From contig NZ_JAVBXS010000098.1 in assembly GCF_030824435.1 (NCBI RefSeq), forward strand, positions 1 through 55,613: DNA of 55,613 bases, in the 5' to 3' direction. Below, piece by piece: positions 9,329 to 17,245 of this stretch. Under the pieces are notes generated by a model. The model was not told where the DNA came from. It saw only the letters and a program-made list of their open reading frames with translations, and made no database searches. The stretch is from Rheinheimera sp. (GTDB lineage: Bacteria > Pseudomonadota > Gammaproteobacteria > Enterobacterales > Alteromonadaceae). The stretch's first letter is position 1. Each line of letters opens with the position of its first letter. The position numbers and the translations under genes were made by a program.

Positions 9329-9351
9329 ACCGGCATTGATTGGCCGGTTTT
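9329..9351 (+). terminator. Intrinsic terminator of the yffB-dapE operon
   Basis: The stem ACCGGC/GCCGGT with an 8-base loop is followed by TTTT. It lies seven bases after the last stop codon of the operon. Confidence 0.7.
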
Positions 9352-9394
9352 AGTCACAAACGCAGTGCACAAAGCCTCGCCTGCCAAAACGAAT

Positions 9395-9431
9395 ACGCTG
9401 TTTGCTGCGGCTTAACCACAGCAAACAGTGT
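9395..9431 (-). terminator. Long hairpin after yejK
   Basis: CTGTTTGCTG (9398-9407) pairs perfectly with CAGCAAACAG (9419-9428), and the stem extends to 13 pairs with one G-U. It sits six bases beyond the yejK stop codon. The following minus-strand sequence is not a clean T-tract, so it may be a stabilising 3' hairpin rather than a strong terminator. Confidence 0.55.
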
Positions 9432-9436
9432 CAGAT

Positions 9437-10477
9437 TTAATCTTCTTTATTGCGGTCAAAACTGGAATAACCACGGATAAACTTCTGCAACTGGTCGCGC
9501 AAATTGGGTGGTGTGCCTTTAATGACCAGCACATCGCGCTCGGCGTCATATTGCACTCTATCACCCAGCAGTTTTTGCTCAAAACTCAGACTTAACCCGG
9601 CGCCGGCACCGGAAAATTTCACCAGCGTTTTTAACTCTTTTACATCGACGGGGAATTGCTCCGCCACCGGCAACTCACGTTCAGTACAATAACGGGCAAA
9701 AGCATGGTCATCTGAGCTGTCGACTGTTGCTGAAAGCTCCTGCAAAGTCACATCCTGACCCTGTTTGGCGCGTTCTTCACAATATTGATATACCTGCTTA
9801 CGCACGTCATGTTTTTCCGCGCTGTCGTAATCGCCTTCGGCCAGATATTCTTCCACCGAAGCCAGCACCACTTTGCTGCTTTGTTTAGCGTCAACGCCTT
9901 CTTCACAACCTAAAAAGTCGAGGAAAAAGTCCGCCACTTTGCGCCCTGCTCTGCCGCGGATAAAACTGATGTATTTGCCCTGCTCAGGCGACATTTGATA
10001 TTCAGTTAAATCCAGCCTTGCCGCCAGCTGCATGCGGGCAATATCCAGATGTTTGGCGCTGGACAGTTGTAAATCGGCCGACACTGAAAAATGCTCTTTG
10101 CTGCCCAAAAGTGCAATAAGCAGGTATTCGTTGGCCAGATAACGGTAATGACACAACATAAAATAACCGGTTTCCGGAATTTGATGTTTGGTTAGTTCCA
10201 CCACCAACTGGCCAGTGGCGAGTTCAGCCAGACTGACAAAATTACGTTCTTGTTGTTGCCACTGATGAATAGCGTCACAAAACTCCGGATTTTTACCGCT
10301 GTTAAATGCTGCATAACCTTTGGCCGGTTTGCCGTTATAAGCTAAATGCAGCTGCTCCAGCAGCAAAGCCACTTGTTGGCTGACCGGCACCAGTTCCTGA
10401 CGGAAATGCGCTGTTAACTGAGCAGATTCATTGGCTTCGATATAATTAATTGCCAGCAGGTGCACATCGACAGACAT
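9437..10477 (-). CDS. yejK: Nucleoid-associated protein YejK (NdpA)
   Basis: YejK binds double-stranded DNA as an accessory nucleoid protein; in E. coli it has also been linked to topoisomerases. The 346-residue product is close to E. coli YejK (335). Recognisable elements are the N-terminal AINYIEANESAQL region and the conserved central SFIRGRAGRKVADFFLDFLG. As in E. coli it is transcribed divergently from yejL-yejM, here with a 70-base intergenic gap. Confidence 0.93.
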   Translation of the reverse strand: MSVDVHLLAINYIEANESAQLTAHFRQELVPVSQQVALLLEQLHLAYNGKPAKGYAAFNSGKNPEFCDAIHQWQQQERNFVSLAELATGQLVVELTKHQIPETGYFMLCHYRYLANEYLLIALLGSKEHFSVSADLQLSSAKHLDIARMQLAARLDLTEYQMSPEQGKYISFIRGRAGRKVADFFLDFLGCEEGVDAKQSSKVVLASVEEYLAEGDYDSAEKHDVRKQVYQYCEERAKQGQDVTLQELSATVDSSDDHAFARYCTERELPVAEQFPVDVKELKTLVKFSGAGAGLSLSFEQKLLGDRVQYDAERDVLVIKGTPPNLRDQLQKFIRGYSSFDRNKED

Positions 10478-10547
10478 AAGTTTTCCTGTTTAAATGGATT
10501 TCTGTTAATATTCTACCTGTTTCATTCAGTTAATTTCAGAGTAATTC

Positions 10548-10772
10548 ATGCCGATCCAATCCAAGTATTCCAACCAGCAAATCGAAACCCTTGTCAACAT
10601 TCTGTTGGAAACCTTGCGGCAACAAAACGCCACCACCGAATTAAGTTTGATGTGCCTGGGTAATACCATCAGCCACATTATCAAAACAAATGTACCTGCC
10701 GCCCAACAGGGTGAAGTGGCCAAACACTTCAGTCAGGCGTTACAGGACGCCGTCAGCAGCAAGGCGCACTAA
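10548..10772 (+). CDS. yejL: DUF1414 protein YejL
   Basis: The 74-residue protein matches E. coli YejL throughout: YSNQQIETLVNILLETL, LSLMCLGN, the region around NTISHIIKT, and the Ala-rich end. Its function is unknown. It lies six bases before yejM, so the two are almost certainly one transcript. Confidence 0.93.
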   Translation: MPIQSKYSNQQIETLVNILLETLRQQNATTELSLMCLGNTISHIIKTNVPAAQQGEVAKHFSQALQDAVSSKAH

Positions 10773-10778
10773 CTTTTT

Positions 10779-12296
10779 ATGGTGCTCGAGCAGAACCTGT
10801 CACTTGTCAATAAAATTGACCGGTTATTACGCTGGGGCCACTGGTTTACCTTTTTTAATGTATTGCTGGCCTTAGTGGTGACCGGCAGTTATTTTCTGGC
10901 CGATCCCTTACCACAATCTGCGATTGGCTGGATTTATCTGTTGTTCACCTGGTTGGGTCATACCGCTTTTATCTGTTTTTTGTTTTTTATCATCACTATA
11001 TTTCCGGTCAGTCTGATTTTTCCTTATCAGCGCCATGTGCGGGGCTTGGCCGCTTCGCTTGCTACCGGCGGTTTTGTTGCACTTATTTTTGACGCTTATG
11101 TCTATCACAGCCTGGGGTATCACGCAGGCTCTGCTTCTTATGAACAAACCTTAGATTTATTACGCCAGCAGGTGGTGACCAATTTACGCAACTTTGTGTT
11201 AATCACTGCTGCAGTAGCGGCGCTGCTTTTATGGCTGCAACTGGTACTGAGTAACTTTTGCTGGAAAAAAATTGCCCGTTTAGGCCATTCTGGTGTTGGC
11301 AAACCGGCGCTGGTGTTGTTGCTTGGTAGTTTTGTATTCAGTCACTTGCTGCATATCTGGGGCGACGCCAGCCAAAACGATGCGATTACCCGTCAGGACA
11401 ATATTCTGCCTTTTAGTTACCCGGCAACAGCCCGCACTATGCTGGCGCGTTATAACTTGCTGGAAACTTCAGCAAACGCCACTGAGCTGCAACAAAACTG
11501 GCTGCAGCCAGCGGCACTGCGGCAATTACCGGTGCAACTCAGCTGCGCCGCTGCCGCCAATACAGCGCCTGTGCATTTGATCCTGCTTAACAAGCTAACC
11601 ACGGTACAACAGGCACAGCTGAAACAACTGGGCCTGCGGCCAATGAATACTCACTTTGCGCCAGTGGCCAAAACACAGGCTGTGGACAATTTGTTATACG
11701 CCGACATGGCGCAGAACGAAACACAAAAAGCACCGGACTGGCTCAAGCAGCTTCCTCCGGGTTATGTCGCTTTTTATGCCGGAAACAACTGGCAACAACA
11801 ACTGCCCTGGCTAAAAACACAAAAAACATCCACAACAGCTTTGTTGCATTGGCATTTATTAGACAACGACGATGAACTGACACCATTGCTGCAGCAAGCG
11901 AACGACGGCCCTTTGCTGGTACTTGAGCTACAAGGCCAAAGTGATAAATTTGCGCTTGGTGCAGCTGCTTTTTGGTATCGTTGGCCACAGTTGCAACAGA
12001 TGCGCATCAGCGACGTCACTCAACATCTGGATATTTTGCCAACCTTGCTGGCCGAGCTGGGTTGTTACAACCAGCAAAACTGGAGTGGCGATAATTTATT
12101 GCAGCCACAAAGCCAAACCAAACTAAATATTCTTAATAATCAGCTGTATAGCTTTCGCAAAGACAAAATGTTGGTAGTAGAAGAAGACGGTAGTTTTAGC
12201 GTCTGGTCGGCCGGCACTGCAGTACGGCTGGAGCAGCGGCTCGATTTACCTATGCTGACCGACGCACTGAAACGTTTACCTTCACAGCAACCCTAA
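10779..12296 (+). CDS. yejM: YejM/PbgA/LapC-like inner-membrane protein with reduced periplasmic domain
   Basis: The N-terminal half (about residues 1-190) carries the DUF3413 membrane domain with five hydrophobic segments, as in E. coli YejM. YejM senses lipopolysaccharide and restrains LpxC degradation through LapB. The C-terminal half should be a sulfatase/phosphatase-fold periplasmic domain, but the protein has 505 residues against 586 in E. coli. The usual VDGLR-type metal-site motif after the first beta strand is replaced by VHLILLNKLT, and I see no substitute. The fold seems to be retained (DVTQHLDILPTLL near residue 415 and LYSFRKDKM near 455) without the metal site. The identity is supported by the conserved yejK/yejL/yejM arrangement. 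Confidence 0.85.
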   Translation: MVLEQNLSLVNKIDRLLRWGHWFTFFNVLLALVVTGSYFLADPLPQSAIGWIYLLFTWLGHTAFICFLFFIITIFPVSLIFPYQRHVRGLAASLATGGFVALIFDAYVYHSLGYHAGSASYEQTLDLLRQQVVTNLRNFVLITAAVAALLLWLQLVLSNFCWKKIARLGHSGVGKPALVLLLGSFVFSHLLHIWGDASQNDAITRQDNILPFSYPATARTMLARYNLLETSANATELQQNWLQPAALRQLPVQLSCAAAANTAPVHLILLNKLTTVQQAQLKQLGLRPMNTHFAPVAKTQAVDNLLYADMAQNETQKAPDWLKQLPPGYVAFYAGNNWQQQLPWLKTQKTSTTALLHWHLLDNDDELTPLLQQANDGPLLVLELQGQSDKFALGAAAFWYRWPQLQQMRISDVTQHLDILPTLLAELGCYNQQNWSGDNLLQPQSQTKLNILNNQLYSFRKDKMLVVEEDGSFSVWSAGTAVRLEQRLDLPMLTDALKRLPSQQP

Positions 12297-12323
12297 AGGC
12301 TGTTAGCTGCTTTTTTAGCAAGC

Positions 12324-12623
12324 TTATTGCAGATTTTTACTGACTTTGGGCCGCACCACTCTTTTGCCGCTAAGCTCAAGCTCCGCCAGATGAAACAGGT
12401 TGGTAAACACTATCGCAGGCGCTTCTGCTGAAAAACGCTCTTTATAGGCCAGTGCTGCCTCTGCCATCAGCTGCGCCGCCAGCCGGTCATATTGGCTGTC
12501 ACCGTCATAAGACAAAGGCTCCGCAAGCTCTGCTAAACCCAGCTCTTTTTGCCGGCGCATAAAATAATTCATTAAAAACTCATATTGTTTAACGTCGAGA
12601 AAATCGCGGCAATCCATACTCAT
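12324..12623 (-). CDS. Unknown 99-residue protein
   Basis: I do not recognise this family. The predicted product is mostly helical and acidic, with a central YDGDSQYDRLAAQL segment and a basic tail (KRVVRPKVSK). It has no signal peptide or membrane segment. The ATG at 12623 is favoured by AAAGG about nine bases upstream; a second ATG two codons later is possible. It is convergent with yejM and stands alone on the minus strand. Codon use resembles the neighbouring genes, which supports a real gene. Confidence 0.65.
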   Translation of the reverse strand: MSMDCRDFLDVKQYEFLMNYFMRRQKELGLAELAEPLSYDGDSQYDRLAAQLMAEAALAYKERFSAEAPAIVFTNLFHLAELELSGKRVVRPKVSKNLQ

Positions 12624-12868
12624 TTTTAACAACCTTTGTGAGGGTCTGTAACCCCGGGAAAACCATCACGCAGCATAGTCACGGCGGGCGGATACATAAA
12701 AATGACGCCCTAAGCTAGTCACAACTGCACCTTTGTTATCGTTACAACACCAAAACAACTTCCCCATCCTGATTGATTTTTCCGATGATCTGAAACCAAT
12801 AATAACGCTGGAAAACATAAATGCGAACAACTATCATTTGCGTATTAACCAGCTTTGGATGCCACATC

Positions 12869-13081
12869 ATGTTAAAAACCCTGAGTTTTGCCATTATGCA
12901 CTTTAGTATCGCTTTTACTGTGGCTTATTTACTCACCGGCGACATTATTGTTGGTGGCCTGGTAGCTTTGGTTGAACCTGCCGTCAATACAGTGGGTTAT
13001 GTCTTTCATGAAAAAATCTGGCAGCGCCTGCAACAACGTAAGTTAGCACTGCAAAGCACCAACGCTATTTTCAAAGGCTGA
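12869..13081 (+). CDS. DUF2061 small membrane protein
   Basis: The 70-residue form beginning MLKTLSFAIMHFSIAF matches the family: two hydrophobic segments, a TGD turn, ALVEPAVNTVGY, and the FHEKIW motif. Its function is unknown. An ATG at 12821 in the same frame would add 16 residues not typical of the family, although the spacing to a weak GGAAA is acceptable there, so the start is not certain. Confidence 0.82.
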   Translation: MLKTLSFAIMHFSIAFTVAYLLTGDIIVGGLVALVEPAVNTVGYVFHEKIWQRLQQRKLALQSTNAIFKG

Positions 13082-13168
13082 CATACCTTCAACCACAAAA
13101 AACGTTTACACTAGCGCCCTTTCCCAACCGTCACCCCAATTCAATCTGGGAAGCAGGATTTCTGGCGC

Positions 13169-13735
13169 ATGGCCCTTAAAGCAACCATTTATAAAGCTGA
13201 ACTCGCAATTGCCGATATGACACGGCACTATTATCAAACCCATAACCTGACGCTGGCACAACATCCGTCCGAAACCATAGAACGAATGATGTTACGTTTG
13301 GTGGCATTTACGCTTTGTGCTGACGAACGGTTGTTATTTGGCAAAGGTATTTCTGAAGACAGTGAACCTGATTTGTGGCAACACAACTTAAGTGGTGAAA
13401 TTGAACTTTGGGTTGAACTGGGTTTACCGGACGAAAAACTGCTGCGCCGCGCCAGCCACAGAGCCAAACAAGGTTTAGTGCTCGCTTATGGTGGCACTGT
13501 GGTGGATAAATGGTGGAAAGACGTGCAAAAAGGCGCGCAGGAGCTGAACAACCTGACTGTGGTTGCGATAAAAGCAGACGAATCTGCCGCTCTTGCTACA
13601 CTTTGTCAGCGCAGTATGCAGCTGCAATGTACCATTCAGGAAGGTCAGCTGTGGTTTGCTGACAATCAGCAGTCTGTTGTGATAAACCCTATCGTGCTCA
13701 AAGCTGCCACTTCCCCTCTTTTTACGTTGGAGTAA
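13169..13735 (+). CDS. yaeQ: YaeQ family protein
   Basis: The 188-residue protein follows E. coli YaeQ closely: MALKATIYKAELAIADM, then LAQHPSETIERMMLRLVAF, ADERLLFGKG, the WVELGLPDE motif, and a C-terminal QLQCTIQEGQLWF. YaeQ has a restriction-endonuclease-like (PD-D/ExK) fold and a debated link to transcription elongation; its activity is unproven. The next gene starts two bases after its stop, so the two form an operon. Confidence 0.94.
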   Translation: MALKATIYKAELAIADMTRHYYQTHNLTLAQHPSETIERMMLRLVAFTLCADERLLFGKGISEDSEPDLWQHNLSGEIELWVELGLPDEKLLRRASHRAKQGLVLAYGGTVVDKWWKDVQKGAQELNNLTVVAIKADESAALATLCQRSMQLQCTIQEGQLWFADNQQSVVINPIVLKAATSPLFTLE

Positions 13736-13737
13736 TT

Positions 13738-14565
13738 ATGTTTTTAGGCAAACTCAACACCTTAGTGATGAAAAAGCAGGTTGAATTTGGCGTGTATCTC
13801 GATGGCAAAAGTTGGGGTGACATTCTGTTACCACGCCGTTATGTACCCAAAGATCTGGATTTAGGCAGTTCAGTTGAAGTGTTTTTATATCTGGATTCTG
13901 AGGACCAGCTGATTGCCACCACCGAAAAACCTTTGGTGATGGTAGGCCAGGTGGCACAGTTAAAAGTAGTAGCAACCACCAAAGTGGGTGCTTTTTTAAA
14001 CTGGGGTCTGAAAAAAGATTTGCTGGTGCCTTTTTCCGAACAGGCAGTACCAATGCAGCAGGATTACAGTTATCTGGTGTATTGTTATGTCGACCGCAGC
14101 AACCGTATTGTTGCTTCCAGCAAACTGGATAAATTTATTGGTAAAACCACACCGGTTTATCAGCGCGGTGATGAAGTAGAAATTCTGGTCACTGAACCTA
14201 CAGATTTAGGTTACAAAGCTGTGGTTGATAACGAACACTGGGGTGTTTTGTATAAAGATCAGGTGTTTAAGCCGCTGCGTCGTGGTTACCGCTGTAAAGC
14301 TTATATTGGCAAAGTGCGGGACGATGGCAAAATTGATTTGCTGCTCGATAAACCTGGTTATGCCAAAACCATCAGTTTTGCTGAACAAATTATTGAAAAA
14401 TTAACAGTGGCCGGCGGTGAATTGCCGCTGTCGGATAAAAGTGAACCTGAAGCAATTTATGCCGCTTTTGGTGTCAGTAAAAAAGTTTTTAAACAAGCCA
14501 TTGGCGGTTTAATGAAAGAAGGCAAAATTGAGATTGAACCAAGCCGGATTTTGCTGAAAAAATAA
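13738..14565 (+). CDS. cvfB: CvfB/YitL-type S1 RNA-binding protein
   Basis: This 275-residue protein has tandem S1-like OB domains (about residues 1-65, 68-140 and 145-210) and a C-terminal winged-helix-like region ending GLMKEGKIEIEPSRILL. Family members such as Staphylococcus aureus CvfB bind RNA and affect virulence gene expression. Its role in gammaproteobacteria is not defined. GGAG precedes the ATG, and an excellent terminator follows the stop codon directly. Confidence 0.9.
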   Translation: MFLGKLNTLVMKKQVEFGVYLDGKSWGDILLPRRYVPKDLDLGSSVEVFLYLDSEDQLIATTEKPLVMVGQVAQLKVVATTKVGAFLNWGLKKDLLVPFSEQAVPMQQDYSYLVYCYVDRSNRIVASSKLDKFIGKTTPVYQRGDEVEILVTEPTDLGYKAVVDNEHWGVLYKDQVFKPLRRGYRCKAYIGKVRDDGKIDLLLDKPGYAKTISFAEQIIEKLTVAGGELPLSDKSEPEAIYAAFGVSKKVFKQAIGGLMKEGKIEIEPSRILLKK

Positions 14566-14592
14566 AAAACCACCTCCATAGGAGGTGGTTTT
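14566..14592 (+). terminator. Intrinsic terminator after yaeQ-cvfB
   Basis: A perfect 12-bp stem (14566-14577 with 14581-14592) has a 3-base loop and A- and T-rich outer ends. The A-run at the 5' side makes it a likely bidirectional terminator, also serving the convergent GGDEF/EAL gene. Confidence 0.9.
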
Positions 14593-14670
14593 AAATTGAC
14601 AATAAAATCTTGCCAGCCCGGGCTCAGACCATATCACTGAGCCCGCAATCAGCTAAACCTGTCACATCTT

Positions 14671-17121
14671 TTATCTGAGCCAGGCGCTGGCTTCTTTGGC
14701 CGTTACCGCTTTGGCAAACCAATAACCCTGACCTGCATCACAACCAAGCTCTGACAATAATTTACGTTGCAGGCTGGTTTCAATACCTTCGGCAATGACT
14801 GTTAAAGAAAGGGTTTTTGCCAGGGTAATAATGGTATTCACTACGGCATTTTCCTGAATACGCGGCCTGATGCCGGCAATAAAACTGCGATCAATTTTTA
14901 ACACATCCAATTGAAATTCATGCAGATAACTTAAGCTGGAATAACCGGTACCAAAGTCGTCCAGCAACACTTTGACACCTGCAGCCCTCAAACAATCAAT
15001 ACTCATTTTGGCCTGTGCCATTTTATCTATCAGGGCACTTTCGGTAATTTCAATCGCAAGATAAAAAGGCTGCACCCCGGCCTGCGCCAGCAATTCCAAC
15101 ACCTTGTGCGAAAAATCTGCGTCGGAGAAACTTCGGCCAGACACATTGACACTGACATAAAACGGGTTGGCAAAATCCAGCCGCCATGTCGCCAGTTGTT
15201 TTACAGCAGCCTGCACCACATACAAATCAATCTGCTGCAGCAAACCCAGCTCTTCTGCCAGCGGAATAAACTCATTTGGAAGCACCAAACCCCGCTCCGG
15301 ATGTTGCCAGCGGATCAGCGCTTCAAAACCCAGGGTATGTTCCTGCGCCAAATCAACAATAGGCTGATAATACAAATCAAACTGATTTGTTTGCAGTGCC
15401 GCTTTTAATTCAGTCTCCAGCTGATAATGTGCTGTAGTAGCAAAATCCATTTCTGCACAAAACTGCCGCCAAATGCCCCTGCCATCTTGTTTTGCCTGAT
15501 ACATGGCAATATCGGCACGACGGATCAGCTCATCCGTATCCAACTGTTCGGTACTGACATCCGCAAAGGCAATACCAATACTGGTAGAGGTTTGCAGCTG
15601 GTGTTGTTTTAACACAAAAGGCTGCTGTAGCTGCGCCGCTATACGTTCCGCCACTTCAACCACATCAGCAAAACTCTGTACATCTTCCAGCAGAATGGCA
15701 AATTCATCACCACCAAGCCGCGCCAGCGTATCATTTTGTCGTAAACAACTTTTCAGGGCATGGCCAACCGCAATCAGAAATTCATCACCAACCTGATGCC
15801 CCAGGGTATCGTTGACCATCTTAAAACGGTCAAGATCCAGATACAGCACGGCCACCACTTTGTCCGGATACCTTAAACGGCGTTTAAAGGCATGATTAAC
15901 CCTATCAATAAACAAAATACGGTTTGGCAAATTTGTCAGGGCGTCGTGCAGCGCCTGATGACGCAACCTTTGTTGTACAAAAGCACGTTCCAGCGCACTG
16001 GAAATATGCTGGGATACAAAGGTCAGCAGCTCTAAATCTTTTTGATCATAACTGATGCCAGGATCGTAACTTTGCACCACCACCACACCACGCACTGCAT
16101 CACCGGAGCGAAACGGCACACCAAGCCAGCTTTCAGGTGCAGAGCCATAAGCTGTCACTTCTTTGGTGCGGTCAAATTCTTCCAGCATAGCCCTGTCCGC
16201 CAGTAAAGGCCGGTCGGTACGAAATACATAACCTGTTAAGCTGTTTGCCAGAATTTCTTTGGGGTAGATGGTGGTAGGGCTGATATGTTCAGTGGTATCA
16301 ACAAAATACGGAAAATGCAGCACTTCATCCTGATCATCAAACAAAGCGATATAAAAGTTTGGTGCGTAAATTAATGAGCTGACGTTCTGATGGATATGCT
16401 GATAAAAGGCGGTAAAATCTTCGGCGTCATAACTTAATGAAGCAATATTAAACAAAGCTTTTTGGACCAGCTCGGCGTATTCCAGTTTTTGAATCGACTG
16501 TTCAAGTGCCGCCAGATCCTGCAACTTACGCAACCTGCTACTGAGAATAGAAGCAACATGCTCCAGAATTTGCTGATGTTGTTCATTAAAAAAATGCGCG
16601 TCCCACTGTTCACAGTCAATAACAGCTAATAATTCGCCTTGTTCTAATACCGGCACCGCCAGTTCAGACAAACGTTCAGACACGTCTTGCAAATAATACT
16701 GGCATTGCCGGGTATCGGGCACCAGAATGCTTGTCTGTTGCACCGCGCACTGGCCGACAATACCCTGGCCATAAGCCAGCATCCCCAGCCCCTGATGATG
16801 AGGTAAATCTCTAGACCCTACAGCAGCCACCCGCTGCAGGCTTTGTGTTGCAACGTCAGCGACAAAAATAGCGCAATCTTCGAAACCAAGTGCAGCCGCC
16901 ACTTGTTGTGCAACAAAAGGGTAAATCTCAGCTGGCGTCATCAGCTCATTAAGCTGCAACGCCAGTTTATTAATAAGGTGCAAAATTGATGTTTCGCGTT
17001 GCAACTGCAGATTTTGTTGCAACAATTCGTGGCGCTGCTGCAACAACTCTTTATTTTGTTGCTGCAGCTGGCACACATCAGCAGGCTGTGCTGCAGACCA
17101 TTCATCCATAGCGCAACTCAT
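14671..17121 (-). CDS. GAF-GAF-GGDEF-EAL cyclic-di-GMP turnover protein
   Basis: The 816-residue soluble protein begins with a Gln-rich coiled coil (about 17-50). Two GAF-like domains (about 55-195 and 220-385) follow, then a diguanylate cyclase domain (about 390-555) and an EAL phosphodiesterase domain (about 560-815). The cyclase motif GGDEF is intact at 470-474, and an RQND inhibitory site lies five residues before it. The EAL motif is intact at 600-602 with the other catalytic elements NVSGRSF, EITES, DDFGTG, LKIDRSF and EGIE. Both activities are therefore possible, with the GAF domains as the likely input. It starts 124 bases after the end of the cfa operon and may have its own promoter in the inverted-repeat region. 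Confidence 0.93.
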   Translation of the reverse strand: MSCAMDEWSAAQPADVCQLQQQNKELLQQRHELLQQNLQLQRETSILHLINKLALQLNELMTPAEIYPFVAQQVAAALGFEDCAIFVADVATQSLQRVAAVGSRDLPHHQGLGMLAYGQGIVGQCAVQQTSILVPDTRQCQYYLQDVSERLSELAVPVLEQGELLAVIDCEQWDAHFFNEQHQQILEHVASILSSRLRKLQDLAALEQSIQKLEYAELVQKALFNIASLSYDAEDFTAFYQHIHQNVSSLIYAPNFYIALFDDQDEVLHFPYFVDTTEHISPTTIYPKEILANSLTGYVFRTDRPLLADRAMLEEFDRTKEVTAYGSAPESWLGVPFRSGDAVRGVVVVQSYDPGISYDQKDLELLTFVSQHISSALERAFVQQRLRHQALHDALTNLPNRILFIDRVNHAFKRRLRYPDKVVAVLYLDLDRFKMVNDTLGHQVGDEFLIAVGHALKSCLRQNDTLARLGGDEFAILLEDVQSFADVVEVAERIAAQLQQPFVLKQHQLQTSTSIGIAFADVSTEQLDTDELIRRADIAMYQAKQDGRGIWRQFCAEMDFATTAHYQLETELKAALQTNQFDLYYQPIVDLAQEHTLGFEALIRWQHPERGLVLPNEFIPLAEELGLLQQIDLYVVQAAVKQLATWRLDFANPFYVSVNVSGRSFSDADFSHKVLELLAQAGVQPFYLAIEITESALIDKMAQAKMSIDCLRAAGVKVLLDDFGTGYSSLSYLHEFQLDVLKIDRSFIAGIRPRIQENAVVNTIITLAKTLSLTVIAEGIETSLQRKLLSELGCDAGQGYWFAKAVTAKEASAWLR

Positions 17122-17172
17122 CGCGCTTTATCCATAACACAGATGCCATATTGCAGAACCACCTGTTCTGGT

Positions 17173-17232
17173 CCATTGGACCGAACTATTTGTTTAGCTT
17201 AAGAAAGTTATAACATAGTTCGGCTCCAATGG
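17173..17232. repeat. 17/18-bp inverted repeat around an AT-rich spacer
   Basis: The left arm 17173-17189 and right arm 17215-17232 are reverse complements apart from one extra base in the right arm. The 25-base spacer is AT-rich and contains TTATAAC. It lies between the end of the cfa-like gene and the start of the GGDEF/EAL gene. It could be an operator pair, a 3' hairpin of the cfa transcript or a small mobile remnant. There is no T-tract, so a simple terminator is less likely. Confidence 0.7.
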
Positions 17233-17245
17233 TAAATCAGCCGCC

